Source: an uncultured Actinomycetes bacterium (lineage in GTDB: Bacteria; Actinomycetota; Aquicultoria; CAJVYJ01). Taken from it: DNA of 7,219 nt. A model generated the notes under the pieces. It ran no database searches, was not told where the DNA came from, and saw only the letters and a list, made by a program, of their open reading frames with translations. The first letter of the stretch is position 1; the number at the start of each line of letters is the position of its first letter. Position numbers and translations under genes: made by a program. Shown piece by piece: positions 1-5,332 of this stretch. The stretch is taken from the NCBI GenBank assembly GCA_913009475.1, contig CAJVYJ010000089.1, positions 1 through 7,219 of the forward strand. The letters run 5' to 3'.

Positions 1-85
1 CTGCGCTCTGCAGCTGTACATCATCTCACTTCTATGTTGTTTTTTTTTTTGTTTTTTTTACTTTTTTTTTTTTGTTTTTTTTTTT
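1..85. other. Non-genomic contig end: unassigned bases and poly-T run-off
   Basis: Bases 37-85 are almost pure T with scattered G, A and C and lead directly into the outer end of a sequencing adapter. This is what remains when a read passes through the whole adapter and continues into signal-less homopolymer calls, here seen as the reverse complement. Bases 1-36 are not low complexity, but I recognise nothing in them. Because they lie outside the adapter they cannot be assumed contiguous with the genome. Nothing here should be annotated as biology. Confidence 0.9.
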
Positions 86-151
86 CAAGCAGAAGACGGC
101 ATACGAGATATATCAGTGTGACTGGAGTTCAGACGTGTGCTCTTCCGATCT
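86..151. other. Illumina P7 / 8-base index / read-2 adapter (artefact)
   Basis: The P7 flow-cell sequence occupies 86-109, starting CAAGCAGAAGACGGC. An 8-base index, ATATCAGT, follows at 110-117. The read-2 primer site runs from 118 and ends CTCTTCCGATCT at 151. All three parts are in the standard order with no visible error, so this is an untrimmed library adapter assembled into the contig. Genuine insert starts at 152. On the minus strand it reads in frame with trpB and translates as RSEEHTSELQSH. On the plus strand it yields the equally tell-tale WSSDVCSSDL. Confidence 0.98.
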
Positions 152-1414
152 AGCCGACATATCAAAATGGCCATGCCCGCTAAGATTAAATAATATCGTC
201 TTCTTCTCACCAGTCTCTTTACACTCCAGTGCCTCATCAATGGTCGCGCGAATCGCATGCGCCGATTCCGGAGCGGGAATTATACCTTCACTCTTAGCAA
301 ATTGAATAGCGGCCGCGAATACCCGATTTTGATGATAGGCGACTGCTTCTATCAAGCCTTCATTATAGAGCAAGCTGATTATCGGTGAATCACCATGATA
401 ACGCAATCCGCCGGCATGGATACCGGCCGGCACAAAATCATGGCCTAAAGTATACATCTCCATCAGCGGAGTCATGCCGGCCGTATCACCAAAATCATAC
501 TTAAACTCTCCGGCCGTCAGCGTCGGGCAAGCTTTCGGTTCCACCGCGATTACCCGTAAATCTTTGCCGGCAAATTTATCAGCCAGAAAAGGAAAGGATA
601 TACCGGCTAAATTACTACCGCCGCCGCAACAGCCAATAATAATATCAGGATAATCGCCGACCAAGTCCAGCTGCTTTTTTGCCTCTTGGCCGATGATGGT
701 TTGATGCAACAATACATGGTTCAAAACGCTGCCCAATGAATAATTAGTATCTTTTCTGCCGGCGGCATCCTCAATGGCTTCGGAAATAGCGATGCCTAGA
801 CTCCCTAAGCAATCGGGGTCGTCAGCTAGAATCTTACGGCCATATTCAGTTTGATCGCTGGGACTGGGGATTACGTCAGCGCCCCATACTTCCATCATCG
901 AACGCCGATACGGCTTCTGCTCATAACTGATCTTGACCATATAAACCATACATTCCAGATCAAAAAAGTTACACGCCAGCGAAAGCGCGCTGCCCCACTG
1001 CCCGGCGCCGGTCTCCGTCGCCAGCCTGGTAATTCCCTCTTGCTTATTATAATAAGCCTGGGGGATGGAAGTATTGGGTTTATGGCTGCCGGCCGGACTG
1101 GCTCCCTCATATTTATAATATATCTTAGCCGGGGTACCCAATGCCGCTTCCAAACGCTCAGCACGAAAGAGCGGCGTCGGGCGAAATAAGCGATAAATGT
1201 CGCGAACAGGTTCCGGGATAGGTATCCAGCGGTCACTCGATACCTCTTGGCCGATAAGGGCCATGGGAAAGATGGCACTAAGGTCTTCCGGGCCGATAGG
1301 CTCTTTAGTCCCAGGGTTCAGCGGCGGCTTCATCGGCGCCGGTATATCCGCCAAAATGTTATACCATGAATCAGGTATCTCTTTTTCACTAAGATTGATC
1401 TTGATGTCTGACAT
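152..1414 (-). CDS. trpB: Tryptophan synthase beta chain, TrpB2 type (3' end cut by adapter)
   Basis: PLP-dependent enzyme of the TrpB2 (TrpB-like) family, expected to condense indole with L-serine to tryptophan in the cytoplasm. Genuine sequence covers residues 1-421. The long N-terminal extension (about residues 10-80, with PAPMKPPLNPGTKEPI and the FRPTPL segment) marks TrpB2 rather than the classical TrpA-bound TrpB1. The PLP Schiff-base lysine is K112 in GSHKPNT. The catalytic glutamate is E134 in TETGAGQWG. The phosphate-binding glycine loop is GGGSN at 264-268. The C-terminal HGHFDM signature is at 414-419. The next residues, RSEEHTSELQSH, are adapter, so roughly 15-35 native residues and the stop are missing. 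The start is ATG with GGAGG four bases upstream. It follows trpC by 54 bases, probably in one transcript. Family assignment is firm; whether this is the cell's main tryptophan synthase or an indole-salvage copy is open. Confidence 0.93.
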
Positions 1415-1468
1415 AATTCCTCCTTTTGTTTATGATATGAATTTTAATGACTTATACTATATGCTCAT

Positions 1469-2245
1469 CTAATCAGCCCCGATTAGTTCTTCTATTTTAG
1501 CCTTGATATCATCGCTTTTCATCAAGGCCGTTCCCACCAGAATACCATTAAATCCCACGTCTTTCAGTTTTGCAGCATCCGCCCTAGTAAAGATGCCGCT
1601 CTCGCTAATTATCGGGCGGTGTCCATGATAGTTTTTCATCAGCTTTAAACTGGTATTAATGTCAGTCTTCAACGTATTAAAATTACGATTATTTATTCCC
1701 AATACATCTGTTTTTGATTTAACGGCGCGCTTTAAATTATCAATATCAGATACCTCCAAGAGCGTTTCCAACCCTAGACGATGCGCCAACTCGATTAAAC
1801 TGTTTAGAAGCAAGTCATCGCTGATTACACTGGTCATCAAAAGCACCGCGTCCGCCCCCTTACCTCTGGCCTCATAAAGCTGATATTCATCAAAGATAAA
1901 ATCCTTGCGCAAAATGGGAATAGTGACCCGGTCCCGGACCAGCCGCAAATACTCGATTTTACCACTAAAATAGATAGGTTCGGTAAGAACGGATATCGCC
2001 GCCGCTCCCGCCGCCTCGTATAGGCCGGCTATTTCCGTCGGCTCAACAAACGATCTGATGCCTCCCATAGAAGGCGATGACCCTTTTATCTCCGCAATTA
2101 GATTTAGACGTGCCGGAGATAGGGCTTTACTTAAAGAGCGGACGGGCGGAAGGCCCTCGCAAAGCTGCTTTAGCTGACTTTGAGGAAGATTTTTTTGGGC
2201 GCTCTCTAAAGTATGGCGGCAATCAGCCAATATTTTATTTAACAT
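1469..2245 (-). CDS. trpC: Indole-3-glycerol-phosphate synthase
   Basis: A single-domain TIM-barrel enzyme of 258 residues, the usual length for monofunctional TrpC with no fused TrpF. It closes the ring of carboxyphenylamino-deoxyribulose phosphate to give indole-3-glycerol phosphate, with loss of CO2 and water. Visible motifs are IAEIKGSSPSMG at 50-61 (catalytic K54), SVLTE at 85-89, LRKDF at 112-116 (catalytic K114), LLEVS at 162-166 (E164), GINNRN at 183-188, SESG at 214-217 and GILVGTALM at 234-242. The first motif has G-S where most relatives have a basic residue and Ala (KRASPS or KKASPS) and M for the usual K after SPS, but the catalytic residues are kept. GAGG lies four bases before the ATG, a rather short spacing. 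A repeat-derived hairpin sits just upstream of that ribosome-binding site. trpB2 follows 54 bases downstream. Confidence 0.97.
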   Translation of the reverse strand: MLNKILADCRHTLESAQKNLPQSQLKQLCEGLPPVRSLSKALSPARLNLIAEIKGSSPSMGGIRSFVEPTEIAGLYEAAGAAAISVLTEPIYFSGKIEYLRLVRDRVTIPILRKDFIFDEYQLYEARGKGADAVLLMTSVISDDLLLNSLIELAHRLGLETLLEVSDIDNLKRAVKSKTDVLGINNRNFNTLKTDINTSLKLMKNYHGHRPIISESGIFTRADAAKLKDVGFNGILVGTALMKSDDIKAKIEELIGAD

Positions 2246-2248
2246 TTA

Positions 2249-2280
2249 ACCTCATAAGCAGAGACAAGCTCCACACCTAC
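2249..2280 (-). repeat. CTACAC-flanked hairpin, copy 1, beside the trpC ribosome-binding site
   Basis: The plus strand reads GCAGAG (2258-2263), loop ACAAG, CTCCAC (2269-2274), then ACCTAC. On the plus strand two pairs fail (C-A and A-C). On the minus strand both become T-G wobbles, so the stem GTGGAG/CTCTGC is fully paired in the trp transcript. It ends only a few bases before the GAGG used by trpC (2250-2253), so a folded stem could modulate access to that site. A regulatory role is inference only. Confidence 0.6.
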
Positions 2281-2285
2281 CCTAT

Positions 2286-2320
2286 CTTCACGGGCGGAGA
2301 TAAACTCCGCCCCTACACAT
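2286..2320 (-). repeat. CTACAC-flanked hairpin, copy 2
   Basis: A perfect 8-bp stem, GGGCGGAG (2292-2299) and CTCCGCCC (2305-2312), closes an ATAAA loop. It has the family's 5' flank TTCAC and 3' flank CTACACATTT on the plus strand. It is the best-preserved copy of the ATAAA-loop class and lies directly next to copy 1. Confidence 0.75.
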
Positions 2321-2340
2321 TTAACTATTTTTCAATTTGG

Positions 2341-2430
2341 AATTGCGAAATGGGAAATTCGAATTTATTAATACATAGCCATCCAAGAGCTGATAAGTTC
2401 TTATAATTTCCAAATCCGAAATCCGCAATT
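2341..2430. repeat. Degenerate AT-rich inverted repeat
   Basis: The left arm from 2341 begins AATTGCGAAATGGG. The reverse complement of the right arm, ending at 2430, begins AATTGCGGATTTCGG. By eye about 20 of 28 positions match, and several mismatches are A/T swaps. It resembles the AATT/GAAATC-type low-complexity repeats found in intergenic DNA of some uncultured bacteria. No coding potential or regulatory motif is apparent. Confidence 0.4.
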
Positions 2431-2440
2431 ACTCGTCTCC

Positions 2441-2574
2441 TGTCATTCCCATACCCGTTATATTTGTCATTCCCGCGAAAGCGGGAATCCACGGCCAACC
2501 GCGCTTTAATGCTTTACATACTCTGGTTTCAATACACCTCTTCACCTGGATTCCCAGTCAAGCTGAGAATGACA
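2441..2574 (+). repeat. Two-hairpin (BIME/MITE-like) element, copy A
   Basis: The core 2465-2574 starts TGTCATTCCC and ends GAATGACA, so its ends are inverted repeats. The left hairpin has a perfect 8-bp stem ATTCCCGC/GCGGGAAT (2469-2488) with a GAAA loop. The right hairpin is ATTCCCAG/CTGAGAAT (2550-2570) with a TCAAG loop. Its one C-A mismatch becomes a G-T wobble on the minus strand. The spacer contains TTTAATGCTTTACATACT, shared with the other copies. An extra TGTCATTCCC lies 24 bases to the left, at 2441-2450. Strand is set by this arrangement and is arbitrary. Confidence 0.85.
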
Positions 2575-2603
2575 AACTTAGTGGCATTATTCTACGCTTT
2601 CAT

Positions 2604-2632
2604 TTTACAAGCAAAGCAAGCTTTGCGGCTAC
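2604..2632 (-). repeat. CTACAC-family hairpin, copy 3
   Basis: A perfect 6-bp stem GCAAAG (2611-2616) and CTTTGC (2621-2626) encloses CAAG and is followed by GGCTAC. Compared with the GCGGAG/CTCCGC copies both arms have changed together, so pairing is preserved. A TTCTACGCTTTCATT stretch just before it (2590-2604) recurs at 6979-6993 beside copy 7, so larger composite repeats exist. Confidence 0.65.
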
Positions 2633-2648
2633 CCGCTACCCTCTACGC

Positions 2649-2680
2649 TCTTATGGCAGAGATAAACTCCGCCTCTACAC
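2649..2680 (-). repeat. CTACAC-flanked hairpin, copy 4
   Basis: GGCAGAG (2655-2661), loop ATAAA or slightly shorter, and CTCCGCC (2667-2673) are followed by TCTACAC. The single A-C mismatch on the plus strand is a G-T wobble on the minus strand, giving GGCGGAG paired with CTCTGCC. Confidence 0.65.
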
Positions 2681-2689
2681 GGTATGCGC

Positions 2690-2865
2690 TTTAAAAAAAG
2701 ATTTATTTATTCTCGGAGAAAAGCGTCTCGGAGGCTAGAGCGAGCATGGTCTCGCCGGGAGTAAAACTCCCAAGCGAGGAGCGCTGCCGAGAGCCGAACT
2801 GCGTTTTCCTCGCTGGGGAAAACGACAGCGTCTTTTCGAGAGAATTAAATAAACCTTTTACTAAA
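2690..2865. repeat. Nested-palindrome, MITE-like element of about 176 bases
   Basis: The outer ends are imperfect inverted repeats. The left end begins TTTAAAAAAAGATTTATTTA (2690-2709). The reverse complement of the right end begins TTTAGTAAAAGGTTTATTTA, 17 of 20 identical. The similarity continues inward through TTCTC and GAAAAG blocks. Inside are two further hairpins: CTCGC-GGGAGT (2751-2762) pairing with ACTCCC-GCGAG (2766-2778), and GTTTTCC (2803-2809) pairing with GGAAAAC (2817-2823). There is no transposase. A 55-67 codon minus-strand ORF (2703-2906) reads through most of it but looks like a by-product of the palindrome. Only one copy is in this window, so mobility is inferred from architecture. 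Confidence 0.6.
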
Positions 2866-2893
2866 CTCATATTTACTTCTTTTCTAATAATTA

Positions 2894-2924
2894 CCCTCAC
2901 AAGCAAAACAAGCTCCGCTCCTAC
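2894..2924 (-). repeat. CTACAC-family hairpin, copy 5, abutting the trpD stop
   Basis: GCAAAA (2903-2908), loop CAAG and CTCCGC (2913-2918) are followed by TCCTAC, which touches the trpD stop codon at 2925. On the plus strand three pairs are A-C mismatches. On the minus strand all three are G-T wobbles, so the transcript can form GCGGAG/TTTTGC. The element therefore forms the first bases of the trpD 3' untranslated region. Confidence 0.6.
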
Positions 2925-3932
2925 TTAAGAATTAGTAAATCTAATTAATGCCTCCAATTTTGCTTGGGCGGCACCGCTGTCAATCGCCTCGGACGCCGGC
3001 GCCAAACCATCCTTTAAAGAGTCCACCCTGTCGGCCGCTACCAAAGCGGCGGCGGCATTAAGTAAAACCACGTCACGCGCCGGCCCGGCCACCCCGGCCA
3101 GCACCGACTTACTGACGCTAATATTATCCGCCAATGAACGGCAACGAATATCATCAAGCGCAGCCGTCTGCAAATCAAGGCAATCAAGTTCAACATCATA
3201 GTTTTCCACTAAACCACCTTTTAGCTCCGAAACCTGACTATCCCCGGTAATAGTCAGCTCATCCAGACCTTGACCATGTACGACTAAAGCATGATTAACA
3301 CCCAGGTTACGCAGCACTTTAGCAATAACAGGCGCAAGCTTGGGGTCATATACGCCTAAAACCTGAGCTGTCGCTTGCGCCGGATTAGTCAACGGTCCCA
3401 GTATATTAAAGACTGTGCGGATGCCAATCTGCCGCCGCGGACCGATCGCGTACTTCATGGCTTTATGCATCATCGGGGCAAACATAAAACCGATGCCGAC
3501 TTCATCAATAGCTGCCTGGACCTTTTCCGGGCCGATCTCTAAATTGATACCCAAACCTTCCAATAGATCCGCGCTGCCGCAGTGGCTGGAAACTGATCTG
3601 TTCCCATGTTTCGCTACCGTAACACCAGCTCCAGCCGCAACAAACGCGGCTGTAGTCGAAATATTAAAAGTTCCTGTCAAGTCACCGCCTGTCCCACAAG
3701 TATCAACCACAACTTTAGCTTTAGGGTTGATAGGGACCGCCTTATCTCTCATTACTTGAGCAAAACCCGATATCTCATCAACGGTCTCACCTTTCATCCT
3801 TAAAGCGGTAATCAAGGCGGCTATCTGAGCATCCGTAGCCTGGCCCTCCATGATTTCCGTCATTGCCGCCGTCGCTTCCGCCGTTGATAAATCTTCCTTA
3901 TCAACTACTTTTTTTATCGCTTCAGTAATCAT
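2925..3932 (-). CDS. trpD: Anthranilate phosphoribosyltransferase
   Basis: Transfers the phosphoribosyl group of PRPP to anthranilate, the second step of the pathway; a cytoplasmic enzyme, homodimeric in the family. The protein is 335 residues, the normal length. Motifs in order are CGTGGD at 79-84 (PRPP diphosphate loop), NIST at 90-93, KHGNRSVSS at 108-116, GSADLLE at 119-125, GPRR at 164-167, the IRTVFNILGPLTNP segment at 171-184 and the metal-binding DE pair at 224-225 in GLDELT. I place the start at the ATG at 3930-3932, because AAGGAGG lies an ideal distance upstream. A longer in-frame reading from a TTG at 3953 would put the ribosome-binding site inside the gene. It is isolated from trpG by a dead toxin-antitoxin pair and a repeat, and from trpC by more repeats, yet is itself intact. 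Confidence 0.97.
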   Translation of the reverse strand: MITEAIKKVVDKEDLSTAEATAAMTEIMEGQATDAQIAALITALRMKGETVDEISGFAQVMRDKAVPINPKAKVVVDTCGTGGDLTGTFNISTTAAFVAAGAGVTVAKHGNRSVSSHCGSADLLEGLGINLEIGPEKVQAAIDEVGIGFMFAPMMHKAMKYAIGPRRQIGIRTVFNILGPLTNPAQATAQVLGVYDPKLAPVIAKVLRNLGVNHALVVHGQGLDELTITGDSQVSELKGGLVENYDVELDCLDLQTAALDDIRCRSLADNISVSKSVLAGVAGPARDVVLLNAAAALVAADRVDSLKDGLAPASEAIDSGAAQAKLEALIRFTNS

Positions 3933-3938
3933 TGATAA

Positions 3939-3945
3939 CCTCCTT
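3939..3945 (-). promoter_or_regulatory. Strong Shine-Dalgarno site fixing the trpD start
   Basis: AAGGAGG on the minus strand lies six bases before the ATG at 3932. It falls inside the longer reading that would begin at the TTG at 3953, where the AGG AGG codons would encode two arginines. This argues that the seven-residue extension is not translated. Upstream, 3960-4010 is very AT-rich and could carry a secondary promoter, but I find no convincing -35 and -10 pair. Confidence 0.85.
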
Positions 3946-4017
3946 ATAATCAAACAACTACAAGTAAAACTGTTTAATAATTTATAATTTTATATTTATT
4001 CTATAACTGACACGTTT

Positions 4018-4150
4018 TGTCATCCCTGACCCACCTTACACTTGTCATTCCCGACTCCGATCGGGAATCCACGGCCAGTCTTGCTTTTTAATGCTTTATT
4101 TATTCTAATGCACCTCTTTACCTGGATTCCCAGTCAAGCTGAGAATGACA
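4018..4150 (+). repeat. Two-hairpin (BIME/MITE-like) element, copy B
   Basis: The core 4043-4150 runs from TGTCATTCCC to GAATGACA. The left hairpin is ATTCCCGA/TCGGGAAT (4047-4068) with a CTCCGA loop. The right hairpin is ATTCCCAG/CTGAGAAT (4126-4146), identical to copies A and C. The spacer keeps TTTTTAATGCTTTA and CACCTCTTTACCTGG. A diverged extra half-site, TGTCATCCC, lies 25 bases to the left at 4018. It sits between trpD and the decayed hepT remnant. Confidence 0.85.
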
Positions 4151-4212
4151 AATTTAATGGTATGGCAATGGCAAACATCTTTCTCCGCACTTTTAAGATG
4201 ATACTTGTTAGC

Positions 4213-4396
4213 TTACTCATTTTTCGAGCTTGTTTTGTGCAAATAAACATTAATAAAGCTGATAAATTTTTTAAATTGATCCGGCGCCTTTTTTAGATTT
4301 ACAAAAACCTCAGCGGCATTTACTCTTATATATTCATGAAATTAGATTTTCTTCCAAAATTTTTAATCTCTCATTGACTAGCTCGATATTTGTCAC
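4213..4396 (-). pseudogene. Decayed HEPN-family toxin (HepT-like), N- and C-terminal remnants
   Basis: Too broken to appear as one ORF. A GTG at 4396, preceded by AAAGAGGCAAA and 11 bases after the upstream gene's stop, opens MTNIELVNERLKILEENLIS and stops at 4334. This strongly resembles the start of HepT/HEPN proteins. In the next frame, 4338-4213 encodes HEYIRVNAAEVFVNL, then KKAPDQFKKFISFINVYL and a short tail ending in TAA. That matches the typical HepT C-terminus from the catalytic histidine region onward (VHEYxxV...VY.xL...FxxFxxxIxxYL). The middle of the protein, including the arginine of the R-x(4-6)-H RNase motif, is deleted, so no activity is expected. Its place directly after a nucleotidyltransferase remnant is the standard MNT-HEPN order in many genomes. 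Identification rests on reading motifs by eye. Confidence 0.72.
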
Positions 4397-4407
4397 TTTG
4401 CCTCTTT

Positions 4408-4740
4408 TTAAATATCCTGACTGGAATAGCGTTTACTTAAAGCCTGGTTTTGAACTCGGCGAATTGGTTCAGTGTCGAAATATTCTCTTCGAGCTGCCAC
4501 AATAAATTTAATCCGCGCCATATCATTAATTTTAAAAATCAATTCCCCCTGGCCGGCAACGATAAATTTCATTAAGGGCGGAGCCTGGTTTAAAATCGCA
4601 ACATCAATATCCGATCGCTTAAAAATCAGCATTAAATCGGATATCAGCGATATCTGCGCATCTCCATACTTATCAACGCCCACCTGATCGTTAAATAGAA
4701 CCGCTACGTCTACGTCACTTAAGAATGTAGTTATCGCCAT
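4408..4740 (-). pseudogene. N-terminally truncated MNT-type nucleotidyltransferase (MntA-like antitoxin)
   Basis: The 110-codon frame contains the second half of a minimal nucleotidyltransferase. SDVDVAVLF at 8-16 carries the two metal-binding aspartates D9 and D11, a third acidic position lies in SDIDVAIL (D46), and the NQAPPL and REYFDTEPIRR segments are typical of this family. Missing is the N-terminal helix and the GS(R)xRG half of the GSx(9-12)DxD active site, so about 35-40 residues are lost and the protein should be inactive. In the family the enzyme transfers AMP to, and neutralises, a HEPN RNase, and a HEPN remnant follows directly. The frame starts two codons after the trpG stop and in the same frame as trpG, with no ribosome-binding site beyond GAA. 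A tiny functional protein cannot be excluded but is unlikely. Confidence 0.75.
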
Positions 4741-4746
4741 TTCTAG

Positions 4747-5310
4747 CTACATTTCAAGAAAATTTTTCAGTATCTTTTTCCCCTCAGCGGTCAGAATCGA
4801 TTCCGGATGGAATTGCACTCCTTCAACCATAAATTTTTTGTGCCTGATACCCATAATAATACCATCTTTTGTTTCGGCTGAGATCTCAAATACCTCAGGC
4901 AGACTAGCGCGCTCAGCAATTAATGAGTGGTATCTGGTCGCTATAAAAGGATTGGAAAGTCCTTTAAAGATAGTTTTCCCATCATGATAGATCATGGAAG
5001 TTTTACCGTGAACCGGATATTCACCTCTGATTATCCGGCCGCCAAAAGCTTCGGCTATCGCTTGATGTCCGAGACAGACACCCAAAAGAGGAATTCGGCC
5101 GGCAAATTTCTTAATCGCCTCTACCGATATTCCCGCTTTAGCAGGCGTACAAGGGCCGGGTGAAATTAATAGCTTATCCGGTTTTAACTCGCTGATTTCC
5201 GATAAAGTAATTTCGTTGTTGCGATAAACTTTTTGGTCAGCACCCAGCTCACCAAGGTACTGCACTAAATTGTAAGTAAAAGAATCATAGTTATCTATAA
5301 CTAAAATCAT
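4747..5310 (-). CDS. trpG: Anthranilate synthase component II (glutamine amidotransferase)
   Basis: A class I (triad) glutamine amidotransferase of 187 residues, full length. It releases ammonia from glutamine and channels it to TrpE for anthranilate formation. The N-terminus MILVIDNYDSFTYNLVQYL is canonical. The oxyanion-loop motif SPGPCTP is at 50-56, the nucleophile C79 lies in GVCLGHQ, HGKTS is at 101-105, and the catalytic H168 and E170 lie in QFHPES. It follows trpE by 49 bases, as expected for subunits of one complex. Such proteins sometimes also serve as PabA for aminodeoxychorismate synthase, which sequence alone cannot rule out. AGGAG lies 12 bases before the ATG, rather far, but the conserved N-terminus supports this start. 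The gene ends with TAG, and the truncated nucleotidyltransferase frame begins six bases later. Confidence 0.97.
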   Translation of the reverse strand: MILVIDNYDSFTYNLVQYLGELGADQKVYRNNEITLSEISELKPDKLLISPGPCTPAKAGISVEAIKKFAGRIPLLGVCLGHQAIAEAFGGRIIRGEYPVHGKTSMIYHDGKTIFKGLSNPFIATRYHSLIAERASLPEVFEISAETKDGIIMGIRHKKFMVEGVQFHPESILTAEGKKILKNFLEM

Positions 5311-5332
5311 CTGCTCGCAAAACTCCTAACAT

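Larger units (their letters stand above)
2246..2924. other. Repeat-filled trpD-trpC intergenic region, no credible gene
   Basis: This gap of nearly 680 bases splits the operon. From the trpC side it holds two small hairpin repeats (2249-2320), a degenerate AT-rich inverted repeat (2341-2430), a two-hairpin element (2441-2574), two more small hairpins (2604-2680), a nested palindrome of about 176 bases (2690-2865) and a last small hairpin that touches the trpD stop codon (2894-2924). Short ORFs exist on both strands but lie over the repeats and resemble no family I know. I see no clear promoter and no stem followed by a convincing T-run for trpC transcription in either direction. Confidence 0.7.

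Noticed and set aside
72..305. Plus-strand ORF of 77 codons beginning in the poly-T
   Set aside because: Its first third is translated poly-T and adapter, and the rest is antisense to trpB. It is artefact.
851..1278. Overlapping ORFs on both strands inside trpB
   Set aside because: They are shadows of the well-supported trpB frame, with no recognisable domains or start signals.
1415..1468. Possible terminator or promoter between trpC and trpB
   Set aside because: The 54-base gap is AT-rich with a good ribosome-binding site but has no stem-loop or promoter pair I can defend.
2464..2694. Plus-strand ORF starting MSFPRKRESTANRA, and similar frames at 4042-4296 and 6812-7072
   Set aside because: The shared peptide is simply the two-hairpin repeat translated (FPRKRES-type frames). 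The downstream portions are unrelated to each other.
2703..2906. Minus-strand ORF of 67 codons (MSLVKGLFNSLEKTLSF...) between trpD and trpC
   Set aside because: It lies almost wholly within the nested palindrome, resembles no family I know and has only a weak ribosome-binding site. I treat it as a by-product of the repeat, with some doubt.
4738..5310. Functional TrpG-nucleotidyltransferase fusion by read-through
   Set aside because: TrpG ends at its normal length, the nucleotidyltransferase lacks half its active site, and the HEPN partner is dead, so a selected fusion is unlikely.
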